Below, one piece after another: positions 7,912-16,059 of a stretch of 64,000 nt of DNA; the stretch's first letter is position 1, and each line of letters begins with the position of its first letter. The position numbers and the translations under genes were made by a program. This DNA comes from Streptomyces coeruleorubidus (GTDB lineage Bacteria > Actinomycetota > Actinomycetes > Streptomycetales > Streptomycetaceae), in NCBI RefSeq assembly GCF_028885415.1, contig NZ_CP118527.1, positions 6,386,001-6,450,000 on the forward strand. Reading direction: 5' to 3'. The notes beneath the pieces were generated by a model that was given only the letters and a program-made list of their open reading frames with translations, had not been told where the DNA came from and searched no databases.

Positions 7912-8633
7912 CCCGTCCGCTCGTCGCTCTCGCATGCTCGACCGAAACATGGGACGAGGTGCGTCATGACGCGGTACGTCACGCATACGTCGCCGCGCTG
8001 GAGGAGGTGGCCGAGTGCACCGTCTCCCTCATCCCGGGGGCCGGCCACACCTTCGCCGCCCAGCTGGACCGCTTCGACGGCCTGGTGTTCGGCGGCCATG
8101 AGACGAACGTCGCCCCGGAACGCTACGCGGCGCCGGACGGGCCCGGTCCGTTCGATCCCGATCGCGACGCGCTCGCGCTCGCGGTGATCCCGGCGGCCAT
8201 CGAGGCCGGTCTCCCGCTCCTCGGCATCTGCCGAGGGCTGCAGGAGCTGAACGTCGCCTACGGCGGCACCCTCCGCGTCCTGGACCCACCGGCTCATCGC
8301 GAAGACCTTTCACTCCCGCGGGACCAGCAGTACCTGCCCGCACACGGGATACGGATCAGCCCGGGCGGAACGCTGCACGAGCTGACCGGCCGCATCGGTT
8401 CGGCACGGGTGAACTCCCTCCACGGCCAGGCCGTCGACCGTCTGGGGCGGGGGCTGCGGCTCGAGGCCGAAGCCCCCGACGGCGTCGTCGAAGCGGTGTC
8501 CGTCGCCGATGGCCAGGCCTTCGGGCTCGCGGTGCAGTGGCATCCCGAGTGGTACGCCACCACGGACTGGTTGTCCAGGAAGATCTTCCGCGCTTTCGGT
8601 GACGCTGCCCGGAAACACGCGGCGGGCCGCTGA
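7908..8633 (+). CDS. Class I glutamine amidotransferase-like gamma-glutamyl hydrolase (peptidase C26)
   Basis: 241 residues. The family cleaves gamma-glutamyl amide bonds (PuuD and relatives). The catalytic triad is visible: nucleophile C108 in GICRG, and H212 and E214 in QWHPEW. The early GLVFGG(H) strand also fits the fold. It is translationally coupled at both ends (ATGA with MetY; 18 bases before MetX). LysW cargo is held by a gamma-glutamyl isopeptide bond and no LysK-type peptidase is visible in the window, so this enzyme is a candidate for releasing product from LysW. Removal of a gamma-glutamyl protecting group from a small molecule is an equally simple idea. Confidence 0.85.
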   Translation: MTRPLVALACSTETWDEVRHDAVRHAYVAALEEVAECTVSLIPGAGHTFAAQLDRFDGLVFGGHETNVAPERYAAPDGPGPFDPDRDALALAVIPAAIEAGLPLLGICRGLQELNVAYGGTLRVLDPPAHREDLSLPRDQQYLPAHGIRISPGGTLHELTGRIGSARVNSLHGQAVDRLGRGLRLEAEAPDGVVEAVSVADGQAFGLAVQWHPEWYATTDWLSRKIFRAFGDAARKHAAGR

Positions 8634-8651
8634 CTTCTGGAGGACAAGAAC

Positions 8652-9821
8652 TTGAACGCGTTTCCCGTCATTGAAGACCACAGGACTGTCACCTCCGGCC
8701 TTCCCGCGTCTCTCAGCCGTCACCTGAAGATCGCCACTCTCTTCACTCCGGAACATCCGCTCGTTCTGGAGTCGGGCCGTTCGCTCTCCCGCGTGCAGGT
8801 CGCCTACGAGGAGTACGGGACCCCTGCACGCCACCACGACAACACGGTGTTCGTCTGCCATGCCCTCACCGGGGACTCGCACCCGGCACGGCACGACCCG
8901 GACGACCTGCCCGGGTGGTGGGACGTGATGGTCGGTCCGGGCCGTCCGATCGACACCGACACCTTCCACGTCGTGAGCGCCAACGTCCTGGGCGGCTGCG
9001 CGGGAACGACGGGCCCGCTGTCTTCGGGGGAGACCGGCCGCCCGCTGGGTCCCGACTTTCCCGAGGTCACGGTCTCGGACATGGTCACCGTGCACCGGGC
9101 GCTCCTCGCTCATCTCGGCATCGATCGCCTGCACTCGGTGGTCGGCGGCTCGATGGGCGGCATGCAGGCGTTGGAGTGGCTCCTGCGCCACCCCGGTGAC
9201 GCGGGGCGATTTGTTCTCATCGGCACGGCGGCCTGTCTCACCACCGACGGCCTGGCGGCCCACGCGGTCGGCAGAGCGGCGATCCGCTCCGACCCGCGTT
9301 TCGACGGCGGTCGTTACGTGGACGACCTCATCGGGGCGGGTCCACGGGACGGCCTGGGTATCGCGCGGATGGTCGCCCATCTCACCTACATGTCTCCCGA
9401 ATCGCTGGAGACCAAGTTCGGGCGAGCCGTCCAGCCCGGCCGCGAACCCACCGGTCCGGCCCACGGTCGCTATGCCATCGAGCGCTACCTCGAACACCAG
9501 GCTCGCAAGTTCGTGAACCGCTTCGATGCCAACAGCTATCTCCATCTGACGACCGCGATGGACCGGTTCAACGCCTTCGACCGGCCGCACGCCCTCACAC
9601 CGGACAACGACCCGGCAGTCCACGTGTTCAGCTTTGCTTCGGACCGGCTCTTCGGCCACTCAGTCACCAGTGAGCTCCTGGCGCAGTTGACAGCCACCGG
9701 ACTGACGACGGTCACCCACCACCGGGACAGCACCTCGCCCGCCGGCCACGACGCATTTCTGCTCAACGTCCCCGGATACCTGCGCGAGATGAGCACCCTT
9801 TTCGCGCCGTCGGTCGTGTGA
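8652..9821 (+). CDS. Homoserine O-acyltransferase (MetX family)
   Basis: 389 residues, alpha/beta-hydrolase fold. It transfers acetyl (or succinyl) from CoA to homoserine, giving the activated substrate of MetY-type enzymes. The triad is readable: S167 in GGSMGG, Asp in FASDRLF, His in AGHDAFLL. GCAGTTGP corresponds to the family's G-C-.-G-(T/S)-(T/S)-GP motif. The TTG at 8652 has GGAGG 8 bases upstream. The gene sits between the C26 hydrolase and the aminotransferase; this pathway context, not a lone methionine operon, suggests a dedicated supply of O-acyl-homoserine. Acyl-donor choice cannot be read from sequence. Confidence 0.88.
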   Translation: MNAFPVIEDHRTVTSGLPASLSRHLKIATLFTPEHPLVLESGRSLSRVQVAYEEYGTPARHHDNTVFVCHALTGDSHPARHDPDDLPGWWDVMVGPGRPIDTDTFHVVSANVLGGCAGTTGPLSSGETGRPLGPDFPEVTVSDMVTVHRALLAHLGIDRLHSVVGGSMGGMQALEWLLRHPGDAGRFVLIGTAACLTTDGLAAHAVGRAAIRSDPRFDGGRYVDDLIGAGPRDGLGIARMVAHLTYMSPESLETKFGRAVQPGREPTGPAHGRYAIERYLEHQARKFVNRFDANSYLHLTTAMDRFNAFDRPHALTPDNDPAVHVFSFASDRLFGHSVTSELLAQLTATGLTTVTHHRDSTSPAGHDAFLLNVPGYLREMSTLFAPSVV

Positions 9822-9876
9822 CGCCGTCGCCCCAAGCAATTCGATCCATCATCCGCAACGTCTGTAGGGACATGCC

Positions 9877-10932
9877 TTGATTGACAACGCGCCGACAGTA
9901 GTGGACGCACAGGGCGGGGACTTGAGGAGTCTCCCTGACCGGGAGTATCTGGACCTGGGAACCTGCGTGAACCGCTACGGCCCTCCTCCTGCCGTGGAAG
10001 CCGCTTTGCGTTCCATCAAGCCGGAACATCTCCTCGCGCACCCCTACGGCTGTGAGGAGAGCTTCACCGAAGCCTATGCGGATTTCATGGGAGCGTCGCC
10101 GGACCGGTTGATACCCGGACGTGGGATCACCGAGTTCATCCGCGTCCTCGCACAGCTCCTTCCGACGGAGCAGGTCGCCGTCATCACGCCCGACTACACC
10201 GACACCATTCGTTGGTTCCCCACGCATCTCGACCCCCCGCCGGGAACCGTGGAAACGCCCCGGTCACGCCTGGACCGCGTCGACTCGGCGATGCGCACGC
10301 ACCCGTACGTCATGCTGTCCAACCCGAACAATCCACTGGGTTTCTACCTGCACCGAGACGACCTGGTGGACATCTGCCGCGCCAACCCGGACTCGGTTCT
10401 CATCGTCGACGAGGCGTACATCGAGTTCCTGCCCGAGCACGCCGAACTCTCGATGACGCAGAGCGGCCTGTCGAACGTGGTGGTGCTGCGCTCCCCGAAC
10501 AAGTTCTTCGGCATCGCCGGCACGCGTACCGGGGCGCTGTGGACGTTGAACTCCGACATCTTCCGACAGGTGGCCGAGCGCAAGCTCAACTGGACGCTCT
10601 CCCACGTCGACACCGTGCTGGCGACGGCCGCCCTGGCCGAAACCGAGTGGGCCGAGCGCACCCGGTCCGCGCTGCTGAGGAACGCCGTCGGCCTGGAGGA
10701 GATCATCGGCGACCGGTTCCCCGGCCTGGTGCGCGGTGTCCCCGTCCACTACCGCTTCATCGCCACCGACGACCCCGTCGAAGATCACCGTTTCTTCCTC
10801 GACCACGGTGTGGCCGTGCGGGCCCTCGACGGGAGGCAGCCGGGGCGGGTCTCCGGTCTGCGCGTGACGGCACCCACCGCCGCGGAGCTGGCGAATCTCA
10901 AGGACTCCCTGACCCAGCTGGAGCATGTGTGA
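9877..10932 (+). CDS. Class I/II PLP aminotransferase (HisC/CobD-like)
   Basis: 351 residues. Fold-type I PLP enzyme resembling histidinol-phosphate aminotransferases and threonine-phosphate decarboxylases. Signatures: NPNNP (149-153), DEAY (178-181) and the PLP lysine K209 in SPNKFFG. The TTG at 9877 is in frame with AGGGA upstream; the nearby ATG at 9872 stops after two codons. Last gene of the rightward run, ending before a strong convergent terminator. It may supply the amination step of DADH-type synthesis or process the homoserine-derived unit; similarity to LysJ (class III) is absent. Confidence 0.85.
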   Translation: MIDNAPTVVDAQGGDLRSLPDREYLDLGTCVNRYGPPPAVEAALRSIKPEHLLAHPYGCEESFTEAYADFMGASPDRLIPGRGITEFIRVLAQLLPTEQVAVITPDYTDTIRWFPTHLDPPPGTVETPRSRLDRVDSAMRTHPYVMLSNPNNPLGFYLHRDDLVDICRANPDSVLIVDEAYIEFLPEHAELSMTQSGLSNVVVLRSPNKFFGIAGTRTGALWTLNSDIFRQVAERKLNWTLSHVDTVLATAALAETEWAERTRSALLRNAVGLEEIIGDRFPGLVRGVPVHYRFIATDDPVEDHRFFLDHGVAVRALDGRQPGRVSGLRVTAPTAAELANLKDSLTQLEHV

Positions 10933-11074
10933 CCGGGCCGAGGCCCGGTTCTTCCCCGACGAGGTCGTGCGGCTGATCCACGGCTTCGAACCCGACAGGC
11001 GGTCCCCGGTGAGAGGGGGCCGCCTTCGTCGGTCCGCGGTCAGGACCGTCTCGGGTCGCGTGTACGTGGAGACG

Positions 11075-11112
11075 CGGGAGAGCCGGGGGCATCGCCGCCC
11101 CCGGCTCTCCCG
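11075..11112. terminator. Bidirectional terminator
   Basis: Perfect 16-bp stem (11075-11090 with 11097-11112) and a 6-base loop. It lies between the aminotransferase (ends 10932) and the leftward acyl carrier gene (ends 11129). Confidence 0.85.
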
Positions 11113-11128
11113 GAACTGTGCTCGGACC

Positions 11129-11377
11129 TCACCCCACGGTCGACCTGCGCTCGTCGATCAGCGTGGCGATGTCCGCAACGCGTGAACCGCCGACCAGGTC
11201 GGCCATCTCCACGTTGACCGAGGTCTCTTCGAGGATGCGGAACTGCAGGGCGACTGCCTGCAGCGAGCCGGCGCCGAGCTCGCGCAGCGTCCGCATGTCG
11301 ACGTCTTCGGACTCGGGCAGCTGCAGGACCTCCCGGACCATGGTCCGCAGCCCCGGCAGCGTGCTCATTTTCTGCAC
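11129..11377 (-). CDS. Acyl carrier protein
   Basis: 82 residues from the GTG at 11377, which has GGAG 8 bases upstream. The phosphopantetheine serine lies in ELGAGSLQAV, where the usual D/G-S-L is kept. The helical pattern is that of free-standing ACPs. The frame stays open upstream to a GTG at 11437 that overlaps the KAS III stop. Those extra residues (V-T-E-Q-L-Y-R-Q-I-R-S-L-R-I-H-E-G..EV) are homologous to the C-terminus of acyl-CoA dehydrogenases, including the one at 17883, so they are probably a recombination scar rather than part of the carrier. It is co-transcribed with the KAS III-like and esterase genes. Confidence 0.8.
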   Translation of the reverse strand: MQKMSTLPGLRTMVREVLQLPESEDVDMRTLRELGAGSLQAVALQFRILEETSVNVEMADLVGGSRVADIATLIDERRSTVG

Positions 11378-11437
11378 TTCGGCAACTCCTTCATGGATTC
11401 GCAACGACCTGATCTGTCGGTAAAGCTGTTCAGTCAC
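11368..11437 (-). pseudogene. Acyl-CoA dehydrogenase C-terminal scar joined in frame to the ACP
   Basis: The 23 codons before ATG 11368 translate to a match of the catalytic end of acyl-CoA dehydrogenases (LYRQIRSLRIHEG..EV, compare LYRQIRSLRIYEG..EV at 17883-19034). The DNA is also clearly alignable. The catalytic Glu codon survives and the body of the gene is gone. The GGAG now used by the ACP lies inside the scar (G-A-A-G-G-A-G encodes E-G). Confidence 0.7.
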
Positions 11438-12372
11438 GCGGAGTCGGCACGCAGCAGGATGCACACCCGCAGCCCGGAGACACTGGACGCCAGCAGATAG
11501 AGCCCGCCCGCCCGGATGGTGCCGGCGGAGGACCGGTCGACGAGGTTGATCAGCGGGTCCGCGGCAAAGCAGTGTCCGACCCTGGCGATGTTCGACGTGT
11601 CCAACTGGGATGGAACAAAACCGGCCTGCACTTCCTTCATCGTCACGATGGGGAGAAAGATGTTGTTGTGCAGCAGGCCGTCGATCGCCTCGATGCCGAT
11701 GCCGGCCTCGGCGAACAGTCGCTGGTTGGCGATTCTGGTCAGATCGGCGCTGATCTCGTTGCCCCGGCCGAGCGCGGCCGGATCCTGAGCGGACGCGTCG
11801 GCGACCCATTCGTAGGATTCCGGAGCGCCGTCCGACCGCCGCGTGACCAGGCAACTGGCCGCACCGTCGCTGAACAGTGCGAAGTCGGAGAGCCGCTCGG
11901 ATTCGGCGGCCACCCGGTCCGCTGTGATCACCAGCACGGTCCGATGGCGGCCCGCGGCAACCATCGTGGCGGCGGTTTGCAGCCCGGTGAGCATGGTCGC
12001 GCACCGGTTCAGCGTGATCCCGGTAACCGGAACAGCCCCGAGCTCCAGCCCACGAAGGACCGACCCGATCAGCTCACCGTGCGCCGTGATGTCGGCGGGA
12101 AAGGCGGTGGAGCACAGCACGAGCGCGTCGACCTCGCCCGGCTCGACGCCTGCCGCGCGCAAGGTGCGGCGGCCGGTTCGTACGGCGAGAGCGGCCGTGT
12201 CGAGTGCCGTACGGTGAACCGCACCCCACCCCCACAGCCGGGCGTCGGGCATCATCTGCCGCTGGTCGACGAAATCGGCGAATCCCTCGATCTCGGTGTG
12301 GTCGATCGAGGTCTCGCCGAGCACGTACCTGGGCGCGCGCAGAACCACACCGGTGGTTTCGTCCGGTTTCAT
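11434..12372 (-). CDS. KAS III-like acyltransferase/condensing enzyme
   Basis: 312 residues, thiolase fold of FabH size. The active-site cysteine C124 (LNRCATMLTG) and H235 (HNN) match the FabH Cys and His. The FabH asparagine position (G-N-T-S-A) is replaced here by H267 in GHCFAADP. KAS III relatives lacking that Asn (CerJ-type) often make esters or amides from an acyl thioester instead of C-C bonds, so acyl transfer from the adjacent ACP or from CoA is a reasonable inference. The gene starts 1 base after the esterase stop (12374), and its stop overlaps the frame leading into the ACP. Substrate unknown. Confidence 0.8.
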   Translation of the reverse strand: MKPDETTGVVLRAPRYVLGETSIDHTEIEGFADFVDQRQMMPDARLWGWGAVHRTALDTAALAVRTGRRTLRAAGVEPGEVDALVLCSTAFPADITAHGELIGSVLRGLELGAVPVTGITLNRCATMLTGLQTAATMVAAGRHRTVLVITADRVAAESERLSDFALFSDGAASCLVTRRSDGAPESYEWVADASAQDPAALGRGNEISADLTRIANQRLFAEAGIGIEAIDGLLHNNIFLPIVTMKEVQAGFVPSQLDTSNIARVGHCFAADPLINLVDRSSAGTIRAGGLYLLASSVSGLRVCILLRADSA

Positions 12373-12373
12373 G

Positions 12374-13309
12374 TCACCCCAGTCGCCGGCGCAGGAAGTC
12401 GGCGATCACGTCGAACGCGTCCCTGGCGGTGTCCAGCACGGACGCCAAGGCCAGAAAGCCGTGCGGCAGGCTCGTGTACGGGTGGTACTCCACCGGCACA
12501 CCCGCGCGCTTGAGCGCGTCCGCGTAGGCTTCGCCCTCGTCGTACAGCGGGCAGTACTCGGCCGTCATCATCAGCGCCGCGGGAAGTCCACTGTGGTCGG
12601 CCGCGTTGAGCGGCGAGGCGTAAGGGGATTCGCCGTCGGCGGGATCGGCGAGGTAATGGTCCCAGAACCAGGCGGACGAGTAAGCGTTGAAGAACATCGG
12701 ATCGGTGTTGTCGCGCATGGACTTCGTGTCCGCGCCGCTGCTGCGGGTGGGCGGGTAGACAAGCACCTGGGCGGAGATCGACGGTCCGTCGTCGTCCCGG
12801 GCCATCAGGGCGAGTGCCGCAGCCAGGTTGCCGCCCGAACTGTCGCCCGCCAGGCCGATGCGCCCGCCGTCGGCGCCGAGTTCGGCCGCATGCTCCGCCA
12901 CCCATTTCACGGCGGCGTAGCAGTCGTCGATGGCTGCCGGGAACGGGTGCTCGGGTGCCAGCCGGTAGCCCACGGAGACGATCACGCAGGGAACCTTGGC
13001 GGACAGCGTGCGGCAGATGGCGTCCGATGTGTCCAGGGAGCCGACGACCCAACCGCCGCCGAAGAAATACACCAGCACGGGAAGCGGCCCGTCGCTCTGC
13101 GGGCGGTACACCCTGAGCGTCAGTTGGCCGGCCGGACCCGGGATGTCCAGATCGAAAACCTCTTCAGGTTGTTTGATCCAGTCCCAGTTCGTGGCTTCGG
13201 TTTCCGCGTCCGCTTTCCGGGCCTGGTCCACCGACATCGTGTAAAGCGGTGTGAAACCGGTTGCGACACGATAGTCCCTGACTCCCGCAACGGTTGGATG
13301 AAGCGGCAT
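12374..13309 (-). CDS. Alpha/beta-hydrolase esterase (hormone-sensitive lipase family)
   Basis: 311 residues, cytosolic, no signal peptide. Oxyanion motif FFGGGW (family HGGG with Phe for His, residues 82-87), nucleophile S157 in GDSSGG, acid in the AEYCPLYDEGE region, and His in SLPHGFL near the C-terminus. It could hydrolyse an ester or act as an acyltransferase or thioesterase for the ACP/KAS III pair with which it forms an operon. First gene of the leftward unit, served by the left-facing half of cassette 2. Confidence 0.85.
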   Translation of the reverse strand: MPLHPTVAGVRDYRVATGFTPLYTMSVDQARKADAETEATNWDWIKQPEEVFDLDIPGPAGQLTLRVYRPQSDGPLPVLVYFFGGGWVVGSLDTSDAICRTLSAKVPCVIVSVGYRLAPEHPFPAAIDDCYAAVKWVAEHAAELGADGGRIGLAGDSSGGNLAAALALMARDDDGPSISAQVLVYPPTRSSGADTKSMRDNTDPMFFNAYSSAWFWDHYLADPADGESPYASPLNAADHSGLPAALMMTAEYCPLYDEGEAYADALKRAGVPVEYHPYTSLPHGFLALASVLDTARDAFDVIADFLRRRLG

Positions 13310-13381
13310 TCAAACTCTCCCAGTTCTTCGGTACCAACGCTGCACGGCATTTCATTTGGAGAAACCTCCGGACCAGCATCC

Positions 13382-13512
13382 AGAGTGGCATGGCCGGGGG
13401 CGGCGCCGGGGTAAGCGAGATGCTTAGTCGCAGGAGAGGGAAGTCAACGCGATGTGTCCCCGTGAATGAACTTGTCGCGGACGCACCTGACGTCGGTGCG
13501 GTCGTAGCGTCC
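13382..13512. promoter_or_regulatory. Regulatory cassette copy 2 (between esterase and exporter)
   Basis: Rightward boxes: GTAAGCGAGATG (13411-13422), TTGTCGCGGA (13472-13481, 61 bp on), CGTAGCGTCC (from 13503, after 21 bp). Leftward: CATCTCGCTTAC, 21 bp, then GCCACTCTGG (AGAGTGGC at 13382-13389). The best-preserved copy. Confidence 0.78.
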
Positions 13513-13641
13513 TTTTTGACGCGGCAGACGGGGTGCGTAATTCTCATCTCCGATGAGCCGACAGAGCTTCGTGCTGACGTGGAGGGGAAATCCCCGCTCT
13601 CGGCGAGTTCGTCGGGTGGAAACGCAAGATAAGGAGCCACG

Positions 13642-13770
13642 TTGTCCAACAATGTCGTACCCACCAGCCAACGGTCCTCGGCGGTCGTGCGGAGCGCCGA
13701 TGCCGAAGCGATCGCCCCCGGTGGACAGCCGGCCGCGGCGCTCCACCTGCGCACCGAGTCAGTCGCGTGA
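13642..13770 (+). CDS. Small ORF, 42 residues, coupled to the exporter
   Basis: TTG at 13642 has AAGGAG 6 bases upstream, and the stop overlaps the exporter start (GTGA at 13767-13770), so it is plausibly translated. The second half (VRSADAEAIAPGG.PAAALHLRTE) loosely resembles the degenerate LysW-like ORF at 17737 and the LysW tail. It occupies the same position behind a cassette as lysW does behind cassette 1. Probably a decayed LysW copy or a leader; function unknown. Confidence 0.4.
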   Translation: MSNNVVPTSQRSSAVVRSADAEAIAPGGQPAAALHLRTESVA

Positions 13771-15092
13771 ACACCGCGGCGTCGGACCGGTCGGGCGTCG
13801 ACAAGCCGCGATTCCGTGAAACTCTGCGCGGCCTGCCCCGCCGGGTCTGGATCATCAGCCTGGGAAGCCTGATCCTCCAGGTCGGCAACTTCCTGCCCGT
13901 GTTCATCGTGCTCTACCTGACCCAGCGCGGCCATTCCGCCGGGGCCGCGGGGCTCGTGCTGGGCGCGTCCGGTCTGGGCAGTGTGCTCGGCCACGTCATC
14001 GGTGGCTACCTCACCGACACCATCGGCCGGCGATCGGCCATCCTGCTGTCCGTCGTGACCACTTCCGGCCTGACAGCGCTCGTGCCGTTCGTCGAACCGC
14101 TGCCGGTCATCGTCATCGTGGTCGGTCTCATCGGCGTGATGTCGCAGATCCACCGGCCGGCCATGGCCGCGGTGCTGGTCGACTCCGTGGCGCCCGAGCA
14201 ACGGCTCGCCGCCTTCGGGGTGCTCCGGTTCGCGCAGAACATCGGCGCCGCCCTGGGCGGTGTCCTCGGCGGCATCCTGGCCAGCCACTCCTATGTGGAG
14301 CTGTTCCTCCTGGAGGCCGCGGCGCTCCTGCTGTTCGGCGTGATCGTGGCGGTGCTGCTGCGGGACGGGACCCGGCCGCGGTCCGACGAGGACGAGGCCG
14401 ACCCGCAGGAGGACCGGACGGTGGGGTACCGCCAGGCCCTCACCGACCGCACCCTGGTGCGGTTCCTGCTGATGACCGTGTTCGGGATGTTCGTCTACAT
14501 CCAGACCACCGTCGGCCTGCCCCTGCACGTCAACGACACGGGTCTGGACGAGCAGGACTTCGGTCTCCTCATGGGGCTCAACGGTCTGCTGGTGGTGCTG
14601 CTGGAGCTGCCCCTCATCAGCTTGGTCTCCCGGTACCGGCCGGAGTACGTACTGGCCGCCGGCAACCTGTTCACCTGCGTCGGTCTCACGCTGACGGGGT
14701 TCGCGACCAACATGGGCATGCTGGCGGTGACGGTGATGATCTGGACGTTCGGCGAGATGGTGTACTCCTCCATCGTCCAGGCCCACCTGGTGAATCTGAC
14801 TCCGCCGGGGATGGTCGGGCGTTATCAGGGGCTGTACGGCGCCGCATACACGGCCGGCACGGGCGCCGGACCGGTCATCGGCGGTGCCGTGTACGCGTAC
14901 GCCCCTTGGGTGCTGTGGACCATGACCGGCGTGCTGGGGCTGCTGAGCGTCCAGCTCAGTCTGCGGCTGCGCCCCTCGGCCCTCGCGGCCAAGGAAGCGA
15001 GTCCCTCGGCCAAGGAAGCGAGTTCCTCGGCGAAGGAAGCGAGCCCCTCGACGAAGGAAGCGAGTTCCTCGGCCGAGGAAGCGACTTCCTGA
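13767..15092 (+). CDS. MFS transporter, probable product exporter
   Basis: 441 residues, about 12 hydrophobic segments, with the MFS loop 2-3 signature GGYLTDTIGRR near residues 75-87. Drug-efflux type proteins of this size usually export the cluster product and give self-resistance. The start is GTG 13767, coupled to the small ORF before it. The last 35 residues form a hydrophilic tail of five A-K-E-A-S-x-S repeats encoded by 21-bp tandem repeats (14981-15085), unusual for this family. It is followed 104 bases later by the SDR. Confidence 0.88.
   Translation: MNTAASDRSGVDKPRFRETLRGLPRRVWIISLGSLILQVGNFLPVFIVLYLTQRGHSAGAAGLVLGASGLGSVLGHVIGGYLTDTIGRRSAILLSVVTTSGLTALVPFVEPLPVIVIVVGLIGVMSQIHRPAMAAVLVDSVAPEQRLAAFGVLRFAQNIGAALGGVLGGILASHSYVELFLLEAAALLLFGVIVAVLLRDGTRPRSDEDEADPQEDRTVGYRQALTDRTLVRFLLMTVFGMFVYIQTTVGLPLHVNDTGLDEQDFGLLMGLNGLLVVLLELPLISLVSRYRPEYVLAAGNLFTCVGLTLTGFATNMGMLAVTVMIWTFGEMVYSSIVQAHLVNLTPPGMVGRYQGLYGAAYTAGTGAGPVIGGAVYAYAPWVLWTMTGVLGLLSVQLSLRLRPSALAAKEASPSAKEASSSAKEASPSTKEASSSAEEATS
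14981..15085 (+). repeat. Five 21-bp tandem repeats in the exporter 3' end
   Basis: Units end at 15001, 15022, 15043, 15064 and 15085; consensus core CCTCGGC.AAGGAAGCGAG. Each encodes (P/S)-S-A-K-E-A-S. Variation between units is mostly synonymous or P/S, T/A. In-frame length means copy-number change would not break the gene. Confidence 0.9.
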
Positions 15093-15196
15093 CCCGCTTC
15101 CGGCCGCATGAAGCCGGCACATCCGCGCGAATCCACGACGTCACGTTGCGTCGTTTCCGTCTCCCCCATGGTCCGAAATGAACAAGGAGAGAACTA

Positions 15197-15970
15197 GTGA
15201 GTGACTTCGAAGGACTCGTTGCGATCGTCACCGGCGGTGCGCAGGGAATCGGTCTGGCCACGGCGAAACTGCTGCGCAGCAGGGGAGCCGAGGTTGCCGT
15301 ACTCGACCTCAAGCCGGACGGACTCCCGGACGACATCATGGGCATCCAGGCCGACGTCGGCGACGACGCCCAGGTCAGTTCCGCCGTGGACGCCGTGGTC
15401 GAGCGGTTCGGCCGGCTGGACGTGGTGGTGAACAACGCCGGTATCCCCGCGGTCGGGGACGTCGCCGCGAACAGCGACGACGAGTGGCTGAACGTCCTGA
15501 ACGTCAACGTGGTCGGGATGGTCAGGGTCGCCCGGCACGCGTTGCCTCATCTGCGGCGCTCGCCCGCCGCGGCGATCGTCAACACGTGCTCGATCGTGGC
15601 GTGGGCCGGACACCAGATGCGGGCGCTGTATTCCACCAGCAAGGGCGCGGTGTACTCACTGACGCTGGCCATGGCGGCGGACCACGCCCGCGAGGGCATC
15701 CGGGTCAACTGCGTCGCCCCCGGCACGACGGACACCCCGTGGGTCGAGAAGCAGCTCCAGGGAACGGCCGATCCGGCGGCCGCGCGGGAAGCGATGAACG
15801 CGTTCCTGACGCCGGGTCGTCTGGTGACCGCCGATGAGGTGGCCGGCGCGATCGCCTACCTGGCGAGCCCGTTGTCGAGCGCTTCCGTGGGCATGATGCT
15901 CGCCGTGGACGGGGGCCAGCACAGCCTGCGGCTGCGGCCGCAGGACCAGCAGCACCTCATCGGCCGCTGA
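15197..15970 (+). CDS. Short-chain dehydrogenase/reductase
   Basis: 257 residues, classical SDR. Cofactor motif TGGAQGIG (12-19), NNAG, catalytic Ser in NTCSIVAW, and Y-S-T-S-K. An acidic residue at the end of the second strand (V-L-D-L) favours NAD(H). The GTG at 15197 has AAGGAGAG upstream. It oxidises an alcohol or reduces a ketone in the pathway; the hydroxyl/keto groups of a DADH-type chain are possible substrates, with no direct evidence. A hairpin terminator follows. Confidence 0.88.
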   Translation: MSDFEGLVAIVTGGAQGIGLATAKLLRSRGAEVAVLDLKPDGLPDDIMGIQADVGDDAQVSSAVDAVVERFGRLDVVVNNAGIPAVGDVAANSDDEWLNVLNVNVVGMVRVARHALPHLRRSPAAAIVNTCSIVAWAGHQMRALYSTSKGAVYSLTLAMAADHAREGIRVNCVAPGTTDTPWVEKQLQGTADPAAAREAMNAFLTPGRLVTADEVAGAIAYLASPLSSASVGMMLAVDGGQHSLRLRPQDQQHLIGR

Positions 15971-16003
15971 CCGCGTTCCGCCCAGGAGACCGACTGCCCC
16001 CAT

Positions 16004-16041
16004 CGAGGCCGAGCAGGTGATCGACCACCTGCTCGGCCTCG
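16004..16041 (+). terminator. Terminator after the SDR
   Basis: Perfect 16-bp stem (16004-16019 with 16026-16041), 6-base loop, followed by GCTGTTT. Confidence 0.8.
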
Positions 16042-16059
16042 GTGCTGTTTCCGCCGGCA

